From: Promethearchaeati archaeon
GTDB taxonomy: Archaea; Asgardarchaeota; Heimdallarchaeia; JABLTI01
Assembly (NCBI GenBank): GCA_013166835.1
Contig: JABLTI010000001.1
Span: forward strand, 22,852-86,851
Direction: 5' to 3'
DNA length: 64,000 nucleotides
Position 1 is the first letter of the stretch; each line of letters starts with the position of its first letter. Made by a program: the position numbers and the translations under genes. The notes under the pieces were generated by a model. The model did not search any database and was not told the DNA's origin. It was given only the letters and a program-made list of their open reading frames with translations. Below are positions 27,157-36,290 of this stretch, piece by piece.

Positions 27157-28074
27157 ATGAGAAGAGAAAACATTCCTCTGAGAAATTTCCGGTTATCGGT
27201 GTTTCCCTTAATAATTGTAATAGAGTTTGCACTATCAATCTTGTTTCTTGTTATGCCGTATTTTGATTCTGAATTTGGAGCCTTATCTTATGGTTACTCT
27301 ATCTTTTTCGGTTGGTTGTTGGCTGTCACTTCATTACTTGTTGTTATCGGGGCTCTTTTGCTTTTCCTCTCAACTTTCAATCTTACAAACTCACCTGCTA
27401 AAGAGTTCTTTCACTCAGAGAAAAAGATGCAACTAATTGGTTTCTCTACAATTTTTGTTATCTTTCTACAAATTGTCTCTTTAGCTATAACTCAAATATA
27501 TTACGCTCTTTTCTACCCGGATCTTACTTCCATTTATCTCCTTATTCTAGCATTAAGCTTGTTTCTCCCTGTTCTCCTCTACTTTATAGCTAATTTCGAA
27601 ATCAAATCAGAAACAACCTATGCTCTTTCCAAAGAAACCCCCACAAGAATAAAACTAACAGCACTCTGGTTGATTTTCCTAATTGGTGTTATGCAAATTT
27701 TCGCAACTGAATGGGCTATTCTAGTAGTTGGTTTAATTATTTTGGTTGGCACTTATTTCTTCTTTTTCCTCAATCGTTTTGCAGTCTCACTTATGCCAAT
27801 AATTTTGTTGATTCATTTTGCTTTCAGTGTATTAATGGCTGTCTTATCTTTCGTCAATCTGAGTAATCTTATTGAGACAATAGAATCTCTTGGGTACAAT
27901 TTTGGAACTACACAAGCGATAATCATGTCCGTTGTAGTTTTAATTATCCCTGGAATAATTTCCTTAATTCTAGGCCAATCATTCTTTAGGAGATGGCTTC
28001 TTGAATGGGTTAGGAGTGTGCACCCCGAACCTGAAATGGAAATACAATTAGAATACGTCGGAGATGAAGATTAG
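27157..28074 (+). CDS. Polytopic membrane protein, unknown
   Basis: A 305-residue protein with about eight hydrophobic helices in evenly spaced pairs, short loops and an acidic C-terminal tail (EMEIQLEYVGDED). Helices lie near residues 15-33, 46-70, 88-112, 120-142, 165-200, 208-230 and 255-275. No transporter or enzyme motif is visible. ATG at 27157, with GGAG at 27141-27144 as weak ribosome binding site. It ends one base before the stop of the convergent ferric-reductase-like gene. Confidence 0.65.
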   Translation: MRRENIPLRNFRLSVFPLIIVIEFALSILFLVMPYFDSEFGALSYGYSIFFGWLLAVTSLLVVIGALLLFLSTFNLTNSPAKEFFHSEKKMQLIGFSTIFVIFLQIVSLAITQIYYALFYPDLTSIYLLILALSLFLPVLLYFIANFEIKSETTYALSKETPTRIKLTALWLIFLIGVMQIFATEWAILVVGLIILVGTYFFFFLNRFAVSLMPIILLIHFAFSVLMAVLSFVNLSNLIETIESLGYNFGTTQAIIMSVVVLIIPGIISLILGQSFFRRWLLEWVRSVHPEPEMEIQLEYVGDED

Positions 28075-28770
28075 TCACTCTTCTTCTACTTTCAATTCTT
28101 CCTCTGTTTCCTCTTGTTTTGCTTTTCTCTTTTGTTTTAATTTGTATAATTGGATTCTCTTCAGCGTAAATGTAGCCATTGTCATTGTTGTCATTACCAG
28201 AAACATCAGTGTCATTATGAAACCTGGAACATTGCCACTAATAGGTCCAATGAACCCGTAGAAATCAGAACCATTCATTATCCCGTGTACAACACCAAAT
28301 ATTAGTGCAATATAGTTGAGCGCATGCATCCACCGCCAGCCTTTTTTGAAGCCTTTTCTAATTAGTGCTCCAATTACTGCTATATAGATGATAATTAATG
28401 CGGGTCTTCCTGCTAGCAACCAAAAATCAAATGCTGATGTAAATACTGGAAGAAACACCCTTGCTCCTTCTCTTGCAGTAGTAGCAATTGCTCTTTCAAT
28501 TGCAAAAAGCACAGGATGAAGAGTTATCATAGTTAACCCAAAGATCGTTAAGTAATGATGGATTTTTAGGAAAGGAACTTTGAAGATCTTGTACAATTCC
28601 TTCTGGAAAGGGGTGATCATTGAAGCAACAAACATAGAAGTCAGACCTAGTAGTGCGAATAACCGAATTAGTATTCCCAAACCTCCTATTGAGTTCAATA
28701 GGAAAAGAATAATTATGGCAGTAAAAAGACTACCAATGCTTGCTAAAAACACATATCCTTCTTTTTTCAT
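28075..28770 (-). CDS. Ferric-reductase-like transmembrane protein
   Basis: A 231-residue membrane protein with about six helices. Two helices carry paired histidines about 13-14 residues apart, HHYLTIFGLTMITLH (near residues 71-85) and WMHALNYIALIFGVVH (near residues 147-162), the bis-histidine pattern that binds two hemes in ferric reductase, NADPH oxidase and MsrQ-type proteins. It probably moves electrons across the membrane. There is no FAD/NAD domain attached, so a partner would be needed; the ferredoxin-nitroreductase nearby (29785) is a possible but unproven one. The tail (residues about 205-231) is charged. ATG at 28770. Confidence 0.72.
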   Translation of the reverse strand: MKKEGYVFLASIGSLFTAIIILFLLNSIGGLGILIRLFALLGLTSMFVASMITPFQKELYKIFKVPFLKIHHYLTIFGLTMITLHPVLFAIERAIATTAREGARVFLPVFTSAFDFWLLAGRPALIIIYIAVIGALIRKGFKKGWRWMHALNYIALIFGVVHGIMNGSDFYGFIGPISGNVPGFIMTLMFLVMTTMTMATFTLKRIQLYKLKQKRKAKQEETEEELKVEEE

Positions 28771-28856
28771 ATTGGAATAGTACCCCCAGTTTTTATTAAA
28801 TTTTTTAGCAAAAAACTAAAAACCCATCATTCTAGTGTAGTTTTGATGTGATAAAA

Positions 28857-29756
28857 ATGACTGATTATCTAATTGTATTGAATAAGGATGAAGATACTGT
28901 TTCTTTTGTGGATGAACCTAAAAGAAAAATTGTTAAAACTGTCAAAGTAGGACGAAGCCCACATGAAGTGTCTGTAACTCCAGATGGGCTCAAAGCGTAC
29001 ATTAGTTGTGCCGGAGCAAACACTGTTGAAGTTTTTGATATGAAAACTCTTGAGAAAGTAACAATAATAGAACACAAAGAATTCCGCTTTCCTCATGAAA
29101 GCAAGATCCTTCCAGATGGATCCAAAGTTATTCTTGCGAGCACGTACGCAAATAAAGTCTTCATCATTGACACAAAAACTGATGAAGTCGTCAAAATTAT
29201 TGACGCTAAGAGAATGAGTCATATGGTAGCCTTAGCTCCTGATGGTTTAAAGGCTTATATCAGCAATATTGGTTTTAATTCTGTATCTGTATTGGATACC
29301 AAAACATTCGAATGGATTACCCACATTCCAGTGGGTCGAAGTCCAGAAGGTATTGATGTTAGTCCAGATGGAAAATGGTTGTATTGTGCTAATCAAGACG
29401 ATGATATCGTTTATGCTATTGACACTAGCAACAATTCTTTGCAAGCAATTATTCATCTCGATAAAGTCCCAATTCGCGTAACTTTTAGCCCTGATGGCAA
29501 ATATGCTTTTGTTCCCAATCGTGAAGGTGGAACTCTCTCTGTTGTTCTAGTGGAAACTCATCGTGAAATTAAACGCATTCCAGTTGGGTTGTGGGCTGGA
29601 GGAACTGTTTTTAATGCAGATGGCTCTCTTAGCTACGTTGCCAACAACAAAACGAATGATATCTCAGTTATTGATGTAAAAACATTGAAAGTAATTGATA
29701 CAATAGATGTTGGTCTTCATCCTGACGGTATGGCTTTTTGTAGAGTCAAGGATTAA
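28857..29756 (+). CDS. YVTN-family beta-propeller protein
   Basis: A beta-propeller of about seven blades, each with the repeated pattern V-x-V-G-x-x-P-H/E-x-x-x-x-x-P-D-G-x-x-x-Y (for example VKVGRSPHEVSVTPDGLKAY and IPVGRSPEGIDVSPDGKWLY). Such proteins are binding scaffolds, often surface-exposed, though no signal peptide is visible here, which suggests a cytosolic location. I prefer ATG at 28857, seven bases after a GTGAT ribosome binding site, over GTG at 28848. It is followed 28 bases later by a ferredoxin-nitroreductase gene, likely co-transcribed. Confidence 0.85.
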   Translation: MTDYLIVLNKDEDTVSFVDEPKRKIVKTVKVGRSPHEVSVTPDGLKAYISCAGANTVEVFDMKTLEKVTIIEHKEFRFPHESKILPDGSKVILASTYANKVFIIDTKTDEVVKIIDAKRMSHMVALAPDGLKAYISNIGFNSVSVLDTKTFEWITHIPVGRSPEGIDVSPDGKWLYCANQDDDIVYAIDTSNNSLQAIIHLDKVPIRVTFSPDGKYAFVPNREGGTLSVVLVETHREIKRIPVGLWAGGTVFNADGSLSYVANNKTNDISVIDVKTLKVIDTIDVGLHPDGMAFCRVKD

Positions 29757-29784
29757 AGGAAAAACCAATTTAGGTGTTACTGAA

Positions 29785-30666
29785 ATGGATGACAGAATAG
29801 TAGTAAGTCGTGATGATTGCTCCGGGTGTGAGACGTGCATTGATCTTTGTCCTCGTGATTGTTTTCATCTTGATCCTAAGAACATAGCTGTTTATACTTC
29901 CACTCGTTGTCGAGATTGTTATCATTGTATCGCTTCTTGCCCAGAAGCTGCTATTAGTCATAGAGATTTGCCTGTGGAAGACTTTCAACTCATTGCTGAC
30001 AGCCTTAATCCGGATTACAAAGATGGTGATCAAACCCACTCATTTTTGAAATCCATTCGTAGTACAAGAAATTTCTTGGAAAAACCGATTGAGCTAGAAA
30101 TTATGGAGAAACTGATTGATGTCACGAGATATTCTCCAACTGGTCATCATTCTCAGAATGTTGAGTTAACTTTAGTCTCTGAACCAAAAACAATTCAACA
30201 ATTGAAAGATGTCAGTGCTGAGACAATTGTTTCTTTTCTTAAGAAAATCGACAATCCATTTTACCGTTTCCTTGCTCATCTTGTTGGTAAAGGCAAAACA
30301 ATTCGGAAAGCTCAGAAAACAAGGCATCGATTTGTTCGAATGCTTGAAGGATTTCAAGAAGGGACAGATTACCTTTTCCACGGAGCTCCTGCAGTTGTAG
30401 TTTTCCATTCGAATAAAGACGGCACTACACCTGGGGATAATTGTAATATTGCTGCAACTTATCTCAGTATCCTTGCAAACAACTATGGTCTTGGTACTTG
30501 TTTTATTGGTTACTTAACTTATTACGCCAAGTACAACCCAGATATACGTGACATATTAAAAATTCCAAAAGACAATCAAATCTATCAAGTTTTAATTGTT
30601 GGGTATCCAAAGCATGAGTTTCGTACTTTTGTCTCCAGAGACCAGCCAAAAATTAATTTGGTATAA
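29785..30666 (+). CDS. Ferredoxin-nitroreductase fusion protein
   Basis: The N-terminus holds two 4Fe-4S motifs, CSGCETCIDLCPRDC and CRDCYHCIASCPE (residues about 12-55). The rest is an FMN-dependent nitroreductase domain with SIRSTRNFLEKPIE at about residue 90 and VGYPKHEF near the end. Such fusions reduce nitro or quinone-like compounds, or flavin-linked substrates, with electrons from the iron-sulfur clusters. The frame runs back to 29707, but that would overlap the propeller gene; ATG at 29785 begins the natural N-terminus MDDRIVVSRDDC. Physiological substrate unknown. Confidence 0.88.
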   Translation: MDDRIVVSRDDCSGCETCIDLCPRDCFHLDPKNIAVYTSTRCRDCYHCIASCPEAAISHRDLPVEDFQLIADSLNPDYKDGDQTHSFLKSIRSTRNFLEKPIELEIMEKLIDVTRYSPTGHHSQNVELTLVSEPKTIQQLKDVSAETIVSFLKKIDNPFYRFLAHLVGKGKTIRKAQKTRHRFVRMLEGFQEGTDYLFHGAPAVVVFHSNKDGTTPGDNCNIAATYLSILANNYGLGTCFIGYLTYYAKYNPDIRDILKIPKDNQIYQVLIVGYPKHEFRTFVSRDQPKINLV

Positions 30667-30678
30667 AAGGAATTGATC

Positions 30679-31266
30679 GTGAGTAAAATGACAGACCTAA
30701 AGAAATTCCTAGATGAAAACAAAGAGAAAATCCATGATATATTAAATCACATGTGGCATACTATCGAGCGAATTGCTATTCGATTAGAAGGCAAAATACC
30801 TGATATTGACTTAGATAATTCCCATGGAAACTTCATTGAATTAGCTGATGGGTGGATAGAGTCGTATTATGCTAATCCCAGCATTGTCTTTCCCTTTGGT
30901 GAAATTGGTTATTCATTAGATGGTTTATTCTGTGTATTTTCAATTGATACTAAGAAAATAAATGAGGATCTTATAGTCAAAGTAACAAAACTTTCTCGAG
31001 ATAATGAGTTAATTACTTGTCAGATTTATGGTTTAGACGATTGCTTCACGACTTTGTATCATTCAAAAGATTCGGAGGATTTTGATGAGTTACTGAAATC
31101 CATCAAGAAATTGAAAGAAGATATCTTGCAACTCGAAATTTGTATTGAAGCTTTCCCTGAAGAAAATGATATGGAATCTTTCATTGAATCTTTACTGATA
31201 TTTTATCAATATCTAGAAGAAAACAAAATCCTGGTAAAATTGCCAATGTATGAAGCTGAGAAGTAA
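30679..31266 (+). CDS. Unknown protein, about 195 residues
   Basis: A soluble acidic protein, mixed helix and strand, with the stretch IVFPFGEIGYSLDGLFCVFSID in the middle and a helical C-terminus. I do not recognise the family. GTG at 30679 is best placed, eight bases after AAAAGG at 30665-30670; TTG 30673 and ATG 30688 are alternatives. Only 12 bases separate it from the ferredoxin-nitroreductase, so it is probably the third gene of that transcript. Confidence 0.6.
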   Translation: MSKMTDLKKFLDENKEKIHDILNHMWHTIERIAIRLEGKIPDIDLDNSHGNFIELADGWIESYYANPSIVFPFGEIGYSLDGLFCVFSIDTKKINEDLIVKVTKLSRDNELITCQIYGLDDCFTTLYHSKDSEDFDELLKSIKKLKEDILQLEICIEAFPEENDMESFIESLLIFYQYLEENKILVKLPMYEAEK

Positions 31267-31279
31267 GAAAAATTATAGT

Positions 31280-32215
31280 TTAGAAATTTCTTTCTTCTAT
31301 ACCTTTTTCTATTATTTCATTTGAACGTTTCTTTTGTTCAATAATGGCATCACGAAACACTGCTTTGTCTATTGAGAAAAATTCTAGGTGCATATAGTTT
31401 AGTGTCAATGAAATATCAAAAATTGGATAACAAAATGCTTTAACAAATACAAATCCAAATGTTACCCAGAGACCATAAATTTGTGAAAAATAGAAGCTTA
31501 ATCCCCAAGGAAGAAGAACTCCTAGTGTTAAGAATATAATAAAGGAAGAAGTAACACGATAATAATTTTTTCGAGAGGCGTATTGCCAAGAAGTTTGTAT
31601 TGCAGCTCCCACATGTAAATTGTCTCTACTCATTCCTGCGATGAACATTGATGTTTTGCTATAAAATATAAGTGGAAAAATAAGAGCTCCTATAATGAAC
31701 ATCCAAGAGAAAATATATGCATACATGAAACTACTTCCTTGCAGTATTACTCCAAGAATGATCATTAAAGCTGGAAATGCTATCAAACCTGCGATAAACA
31801 ACAAGAAAACAAATAGTTCTTTGGACTTTCTAAAGGATCTATCTAAACCCCAAAATAAATTTGCTTTTCCATTTTCTATCGTTTTCCAGCCTAAATTTGA
31901 AATTATAGAGCTTCTATAAACGAATATAATAATTGTTGGGATAATCATAACAGAGAAGAGTGTTTGAAAGTTCTCTCTTGTTCCTAAATCCCCTCTGAAC
32001 GAAAAAGAAACATTGAAAGCTGGTCCCCAAATAGCTGTTGTCGAAGGAGATACTGAAAAAAATACAAGACGTGAAACGCCGAAAAATATGAGCTCAGGGA
32101 TGAGTGCAATTAAAAAGAATTTGAGAAATTGTTTGCCATACACTTGAAAGGGTTTGTATAGCAATTCTACAAATTTAGCATTTTTGTATTTTATCCAACT
32201 CTTAGATTCTTCCAT
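31280..32215 (-). CDS. Six-helix membrane protein, unknown
   Basis: A 311-residue protein with six predicted membrane helices (about residues 28-50, 95-117, 135-160, 165-190, 220-242 and 248-270) and a charged C-terminal tail. The overall pattern resembles glycerophosphoryl-diester-phosphodiesterase-type membrane domains and DUF975-like proteins, but no diagnostic motif is clear. ATG at 32215. It follows the two site-2 protease genes by 95 bases on the same strand, so it could be part of their transcript or even a substrate. Confidence 0.6.
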   Translation of the reverse strand: MEESKSWIKYKNAKFVELLYKPFQVYGKQFLKFFLIALIPELIFFGVSRLVFFSVSPSTTAIWGPAFNVSFSFRGDLGTRENFQTLFSVMIIPTIIIFVYRSSIISNLGWKTIENGKANLFWGLDRSFRKSKELFVFLLFIAGLIAFPALMIILGVILQGSSFMYAYIFSWMFIIGALIFPLIFYSKTSMFIAGMSRDNLHVGAAIQTSWQYASRKNYYRVTSSFIIFLTLGVLLPWGLSFYFSQIYGLWVTFGFVFVKAFCYPIFDISLTLNYMHLEFFSIDKAVFRDAIIEQKKRSNEIIEKGIEERNF

Positions 32216-32310
32216 TTTAACTACACACTATTTACAGCTGCTCTTTCTAAGTTGACAATTAATGCCTATAAAAAGAATACAATGAATCTTGTAAAATGTA
32301 CATTCGTCTT

Positions 32311-33954
32311 TTACACGAAATAATTCATTACCATATACAGCGGTAGGGGAGTACAAAGTATCCCAACAACGAATCCGAGACCAAGGTAGATGTATTTCGA
32401 CCAATGAACTCTGGAAACATCATCAGTTGATCCGGGATGACCGCCAAAACTCATTACGAGCAAGAGTATACCCATGTATCTGGTGAATGGATTCAAAGTA
32501 AGCAATAAAGCCACAACCAGTGATATTATTCGGTGTGGGACATCACCAAAGACTGCTCTAAATGTATGACCACCATCAAGTTGCGAGGCTGGCATGAGAT
32601 TAATTCCCGTAAGTATGAAACCAATATATCCGGCGAACATCATCGGATGCATAGCTATTGTTTGCATTGTTGGGTCGTAATACGGCAGAAGGCCTGACCA
32701 TTGCCCAAACGTTATGAGAAAGTCTGCTAGGAATACAGTAGGAACTTGCGTAATGTCTACTGGTGCTAATGATTCTGGGATCGGAACGACATATGTTAAT
32801 TTCAAACCAATTATGAATACTGGAATGGCCACTATAAAACCTGCAAATGGGCCTGCTATACCTATGTCGAAGAGATCATCTCGAGTGGCAAAAGGCTCTT
32901 TTTGCCTAATCATTGCTCCAAAAGTCCCTAAAGTCTGAAACCCAGGGATGGGAGGTACCGGGATGAAGTACGGAAGTGATGTACTTAATTTCTTTAGTCT
33001 TGAAATTGAATAATGTCCAAATTCATGAATTGTTAATATTGCAATCAATGAAAACGTGAATAGGAAAGCATCTAATGCTATATTCCCTTGGAACAAATAT
33101 TCTGTATATGTAGTGTTAGCAAAACTCCAGCCTGCAATTGAGACAGTTACAATAGTCGCTATGAATAATCCAATGTTCAAACCGATCTTTCTTAATGTGA
33201 ATTGTTCTTTTGTTGATTCTGGTTTCCAAAAAAAGAATCTTACAGTTATTTGTTTGACATCTGGACTAACTTTTTCGTTTCGAATTATTAATTTCAGATT
33301 TTTTTCCTTTAATAATGAGTCATTTCGAAAGCTCTCAAATACTGCGTTGGTCTCTTCTGGTTTTTCTACGAAGAACAGCGCACCTGTGCTTTCATCAATT
33401 TGACTGTTAATAATCTTGACGTACTTCTTTACTGTTTCAGTTAATTCATCATAAGTTACTTCTATTGGAATAAATGTTCTGTCTTTTGGAGAAAAAATTG
33501 GAGTTGTTAGTGGTATTACTGTTTCTTCTACAATGACTCTGCTTTGATCTAGGATATCTAACCCTTGTTTTGTTAATGCAGAACCACAAATTCCACATAT
33601 ATGTCCTGATGTGGTTCCATTGCATCTCCAACATTTAACGCCATGAACAGGTTCTGTTCGACTAATTAATTCTTCACGGAGACTTTCATCTAATGGAACC
33701 TTACATATTTCACAGAAATTTTCTTGTCGATAACTTATATCTGATCCACAGTGCCAACAAAATTGTACTTTTCTTTCCTTTTCAGCTGCTTCTTCAACCT
33801 TCTTCTCTTTCTTAGGTTTTTCTTCTTTCTCTCCTATTTTTGAAGAATAGAACTCGAAATCATCTTTTTCTGAAGGCACAAAAATATCCTCAATATTCAG
33901 CTTATACGTATTATCACAACGTTTAGCTAAATAAAGACTATCATTTACTTGCAA
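32311..33954 (-). CDS. Zinc-ribbon site-2 protease (M50), second paralogue
   Basis: Intramembrane metalloprotease. Residues about 63-130 form two zinc ribbons (CWHC..CEIC and CWRC..CGIC), followed by a soluble region and then the membrane domain. The active site is HEFGH near residue 311 within a helix, and the third metal ligand is in QLDGG near residue 459. Such proteases cut membrane-bound regulators; zinc ribbons may bind substrate or partner. The start is TTG at 33954, 27 bases after the stop of its paralogue at 33982. The two proteins share the same order of domains over their length, so they arose by tandem duplication. Confidence 0.88.
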   Translation of the reverse strand: MQVNDSLYLAKRCDNTYKLNIEDIFVPSEKDDFEFYSSKIGEKEEKPKKEKKVEEAAEKERKVQFCWHCGSDISYRQENFCEICKVPLDESLREELISRTEPVHGVKCWRCNGTTSGHICGICGSALTKQGLDILDQSRVIVEETVIPLTTPIFSPKDRTFIPIEVTYDELTETVKKYVKIINSQIDESTGALFFVEKPEETNAVFESFRNDSLLKEKNLKLIIRNEKVSPDVKQITVRFFFWKPESTKEQFTLRKIGLNIGLFIATIVTVSIAGWSFANTTYTEYLFQGNIALDAFLFTFSLIAILTIHEFGHYSISRLKKLSTSLPYFIPVPPIPGFQTLGTFGAMIRQKEPFATRDDLFDIGIAGPFAGFIVAIPVFIIGLKLTYVVPIPESLAPVDITQVPTVFLADFLITFGQWSGLLPYYDPTMQTIAMHPMMFAGYIGFILTGINLMPASQLDGGHTFRAVFGDVPHRIISLVVALLLTLNPFTRYMGILLLVMSFGGHPGSTDDVSRVHWSKYIYLGLGFVVGILCTPLPLYMVMNYFV

Positions 33955-33981
33955 ATTATGAATCCGCTCTGTTTTTCGTTA

Positions 33982-35532
33982 TCAAATGAGGAAGAAAATG
34001 GTGAGAGGTAAACTACAAATTGCTATTCCTAAGGCTAAAACCTCGAGAACGTATTTTGACCAATGAATAGGAATAACTTGATTCGTTGCTGGCGTTTGAT
34101 ACATTGTTCGAGGAATGAACATAATCAGAATGCCAAATGTCCAAGTATTATAGTTGAGCATTACTAGTAGTGCGGATAGGAAGGAGAAAATTCTGGAAAT
34201 CCTTTCACTAAACAGACTTCTAAACATGAATCCTCCGTCTAGTAATGATCCCGGTAGAAAATTCAATCCATTCAGAATTATTCCTACAAGTGCTGCATAA
34301 GTCAATGGATGAATGAATAGTACCTGTAATTCGGGATCAAATGCTGGGGATATACCTGTTGATGCTCCTATCCAATCGAGCAATTGACCAAAGAAAAGAT
34401 TAGGGCTCAATTCTTGGAAATCACCAATGTTCGTTAGAACTTCAGAGGTTAAGGTGCTTTTATCGATAATATATGGAAAAGCAATACCGACAAGATACAG
34501 AGCAATTGATAAGACAAGACCAAAAATTGGTCCCATGAAATACAAATCAAATAAATCATTTCTTTTCCTTACAGGATCTACTACTCGAACAATGGATCCG
34601 GCAGATCCTAAGAGAAAATAGCTAAGTAACCCTGGAGCAGGAGGTAAAGGTAGGAAGTATGGGAGTGAGAGTTTTATTTTTTTGACTCTTTGCATTAGTA
34701 GATGTCCTACTTCGTGTATGATTAAAATGCCAAGTAGAGTAGCAGTGAAGATTAAGGAATTCACATGCAGATTATCTGCAATTGTGACAAGTTTGTATAT
34801 TTCTCTATAAAAGAGCCAACCAGTCAAATAAAGACTAACTAAAGTTAGAGCAAAGAGAATAATCCTCCAACGGTTCTTTGCAAAAGAGAATCGATCAGTT
34901 TCCACTTCTGGAATCCAATAAAAGAATCGCAAAATTACTAGTTTATCAGAACTTGCAGATGAGATAGATTTCCTAATTATTGTACGTAAATTGTTCTCAA
35001 CCAGTATTTTGTCTTGTTCGAATTTATCGTAAACATCATTTTTCTCTGGCACTTCAATTACAATTTCTGGTCCAATATTAGTATTAACAGAATTCACAAT
35101 TTGGAAATAATTGCCCACTAAATACTCCAAAATTGAAAATTTCATAGATATTCTTTTCATTTGTCTATCTCGTGGCGATAAGACAAAGATGAAATTTTGA
35201 TCACTATCAATCTCACTCATGATTTGAGGAAGAACTGTTTCAGCAGTAATCTTTATGCCATCTTTTGTCAAAGGACTACCACAGATGCCACAAATATCCC
35301 CAGAAGTAGTGCCTTTGCATCGCCAGCATTTAATTGATTCTTCAGAGTGTTCTCGATTCATTATCTCACTTTTACTTTCATTAGTAAGAGGAGCTTTACA
35401 TGTCTCACACCACTCATCATTTTGGATTTTTGAACCACAATTCCAGCAGGTGCTTCCAGATTCTTGTGAATTTTCATCTTTTTTAGGAGTATTCGATGGC
35501 TCATTGGAATCCAAAACAAACACCAACTGCAA
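33982..35532 (-). CDS. Zinc-ribbon site-2 protease (M50), first paralogue
   Basis: Paralogue of the downstream gene. Two zinc ribbons lie at residues about 28-85 (CWNC..CETC and CWRC..CGIC), the catalytic HEVGH near residue 273 and LLDGG near residue 434. About seven membrane helices are visible. The catalytic residues are intact, so both copies should be active. The TTG at 35532 is the most upstream start; several TTG/GTG codons just after it are alternatives, and the true start is uncertain by up to ten residues. Likely the first gene of a transcript with the second protease and the membrane protein at 31280. Confidence 0.87.
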   Translation of the reverse strand: MQLVFVLDSNEPSNTPKKDENSQESGSTCWNCGSKIQNDEWCETCKAPLTNESKSEIMNREHSEESIKCWRCKGTTSGDICGICGSPLTKDGIKITAETVLPQIMSEIDSDQNFIFVLSPRDRQMKRISMKFSILEYLVGNYFQIVNSVNTNIGPEIVIEVPEKNDVYDKFEQDKILVENNLRTIIRKSISSASSDKLVILRFFYWIPEVETDRFSFAKNRWRIILFALTLVSLYLTGWLFYREIYKLVTIADNLHVNSLIFTATLLGILIIHEVGHLLMQRVKKIKLSLPYFLPLPPAPGLLSYFLLGSAGSIVRVVDPVRKRNDLFDLYFMGPIFGLVLSIALYLVGIAFPYIIDKSTLTSEVLTNIGDFQELSPNLFFGQLLDWIGASTGISPAFDPELQVLFIHPLTYAALVGIILNGLNFLPGSLLDGGFMFRSLFSERISRIFSFLSALLVMLNYNTWTFGILIMFIPRTMYQTPATNQVIPIHWSKYVLEVLALGIAICSLPLTIFFLI

Positions 35533-35723
35533 ATTAAAACAATTAACTAATGCTAATTCTCAGTGATGATTTTTAAGTTTCTCATCGCACTTCAAAAAAA
35601 GGAAACTAAATTATTATATCGAAAAAAAATACTTTTAGAAAAACCTATATAATAAAAAAATACGTTCGAAATAGACAATTGATACGTGAAAAGATAGAAC
35701 GAGATTACAATTGGTGCGAATGA

Positions 35724-36203
35724 ATGACTATTTATCGGATTCGAGGGTTTAACCCGGAAACAGATTTGGAAGCTGTTCAAAATATCAATAGAAAATGCTT
35801 GCCAGAGAATTACCCCAGATTTTTCTTCACTGATATTTATAATAAATTCCCAGAAGGGTTCAATGTCGCTCAAATCGAAGAAACAGGAGAGTTAGCTGGG
35901 TACGGGATGACTCGAATAGAGAAGGGATTATCTAACTTTGGTTTTGGTATTTGTAAGAAGGGACATATAATTTCTATTGCTGTGTTACCAAGTTTCCGAC
36001 GCTTGGGGGTAGCTAATAAACTCATGGCTGCTGCTTCATCTGCTATGAGATTACGAGATGTAAAAGAAGTTTATTTGGAAGTTCGAGAATCGAATCAAGC
36101 TGCAATTAATCTCTACCAAAATTTGGGCTATATCTCTCATAAGCTCTCAAAGAAATATTATAGTGACGGCGAAACTGCTCTCATTATGATAAGCAAAATC
36201 TAA
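35724..36203 (+). CDS. RimI/Ard1-like N-terminal acetyltransferase
   Basis: A GNAT acetyltransferase of 159 residues that transfers acetyl from acetyl-CoA, most likely to protein N-termini. The archaeal Ard1/RimI pattern is clear: CLPENYPRFFF near residue 27, the acetyl-CoA loop RRLGVANKLM near residue 92, and EVRESNQAAINLYQNLGY near residue 117. ATG at 35724, about eight bases after GGTG. A TATATAATA element (about 35648-35656) lies upstream. It is convergent with the thermosome gene. Confidence 0.9.
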   Translation: MTIYRIRGFNPETDLEAVQNINRKCLPENYPRFFFTDIYNKFPEGFNVAQIEETGELAGYGMTRIEKGLSNFGFGICKKGHIISIAVLPSFRRLGVANKLMAAASSAMRLRDVKEVYLEVRESNQAAINLYQNLGYISHKLSKKYYSDGETALIMISKI

Positions 36204-36290
36204 TTTTATTCAGATTTTTAGTTGCTATTTTCAAATTCATTTGTTTTTGAATTAAAAAATAAAAAAAAGAGTGATAATGGAAGACTTGTT

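Noticed and set aside
29707..29784. Start of the ferredoxin-nitroreductase at 29707
   Set aside because: It would overlap the beta-propeller gene; ATG 29785 gives the natural ferredoxin N-terminus.
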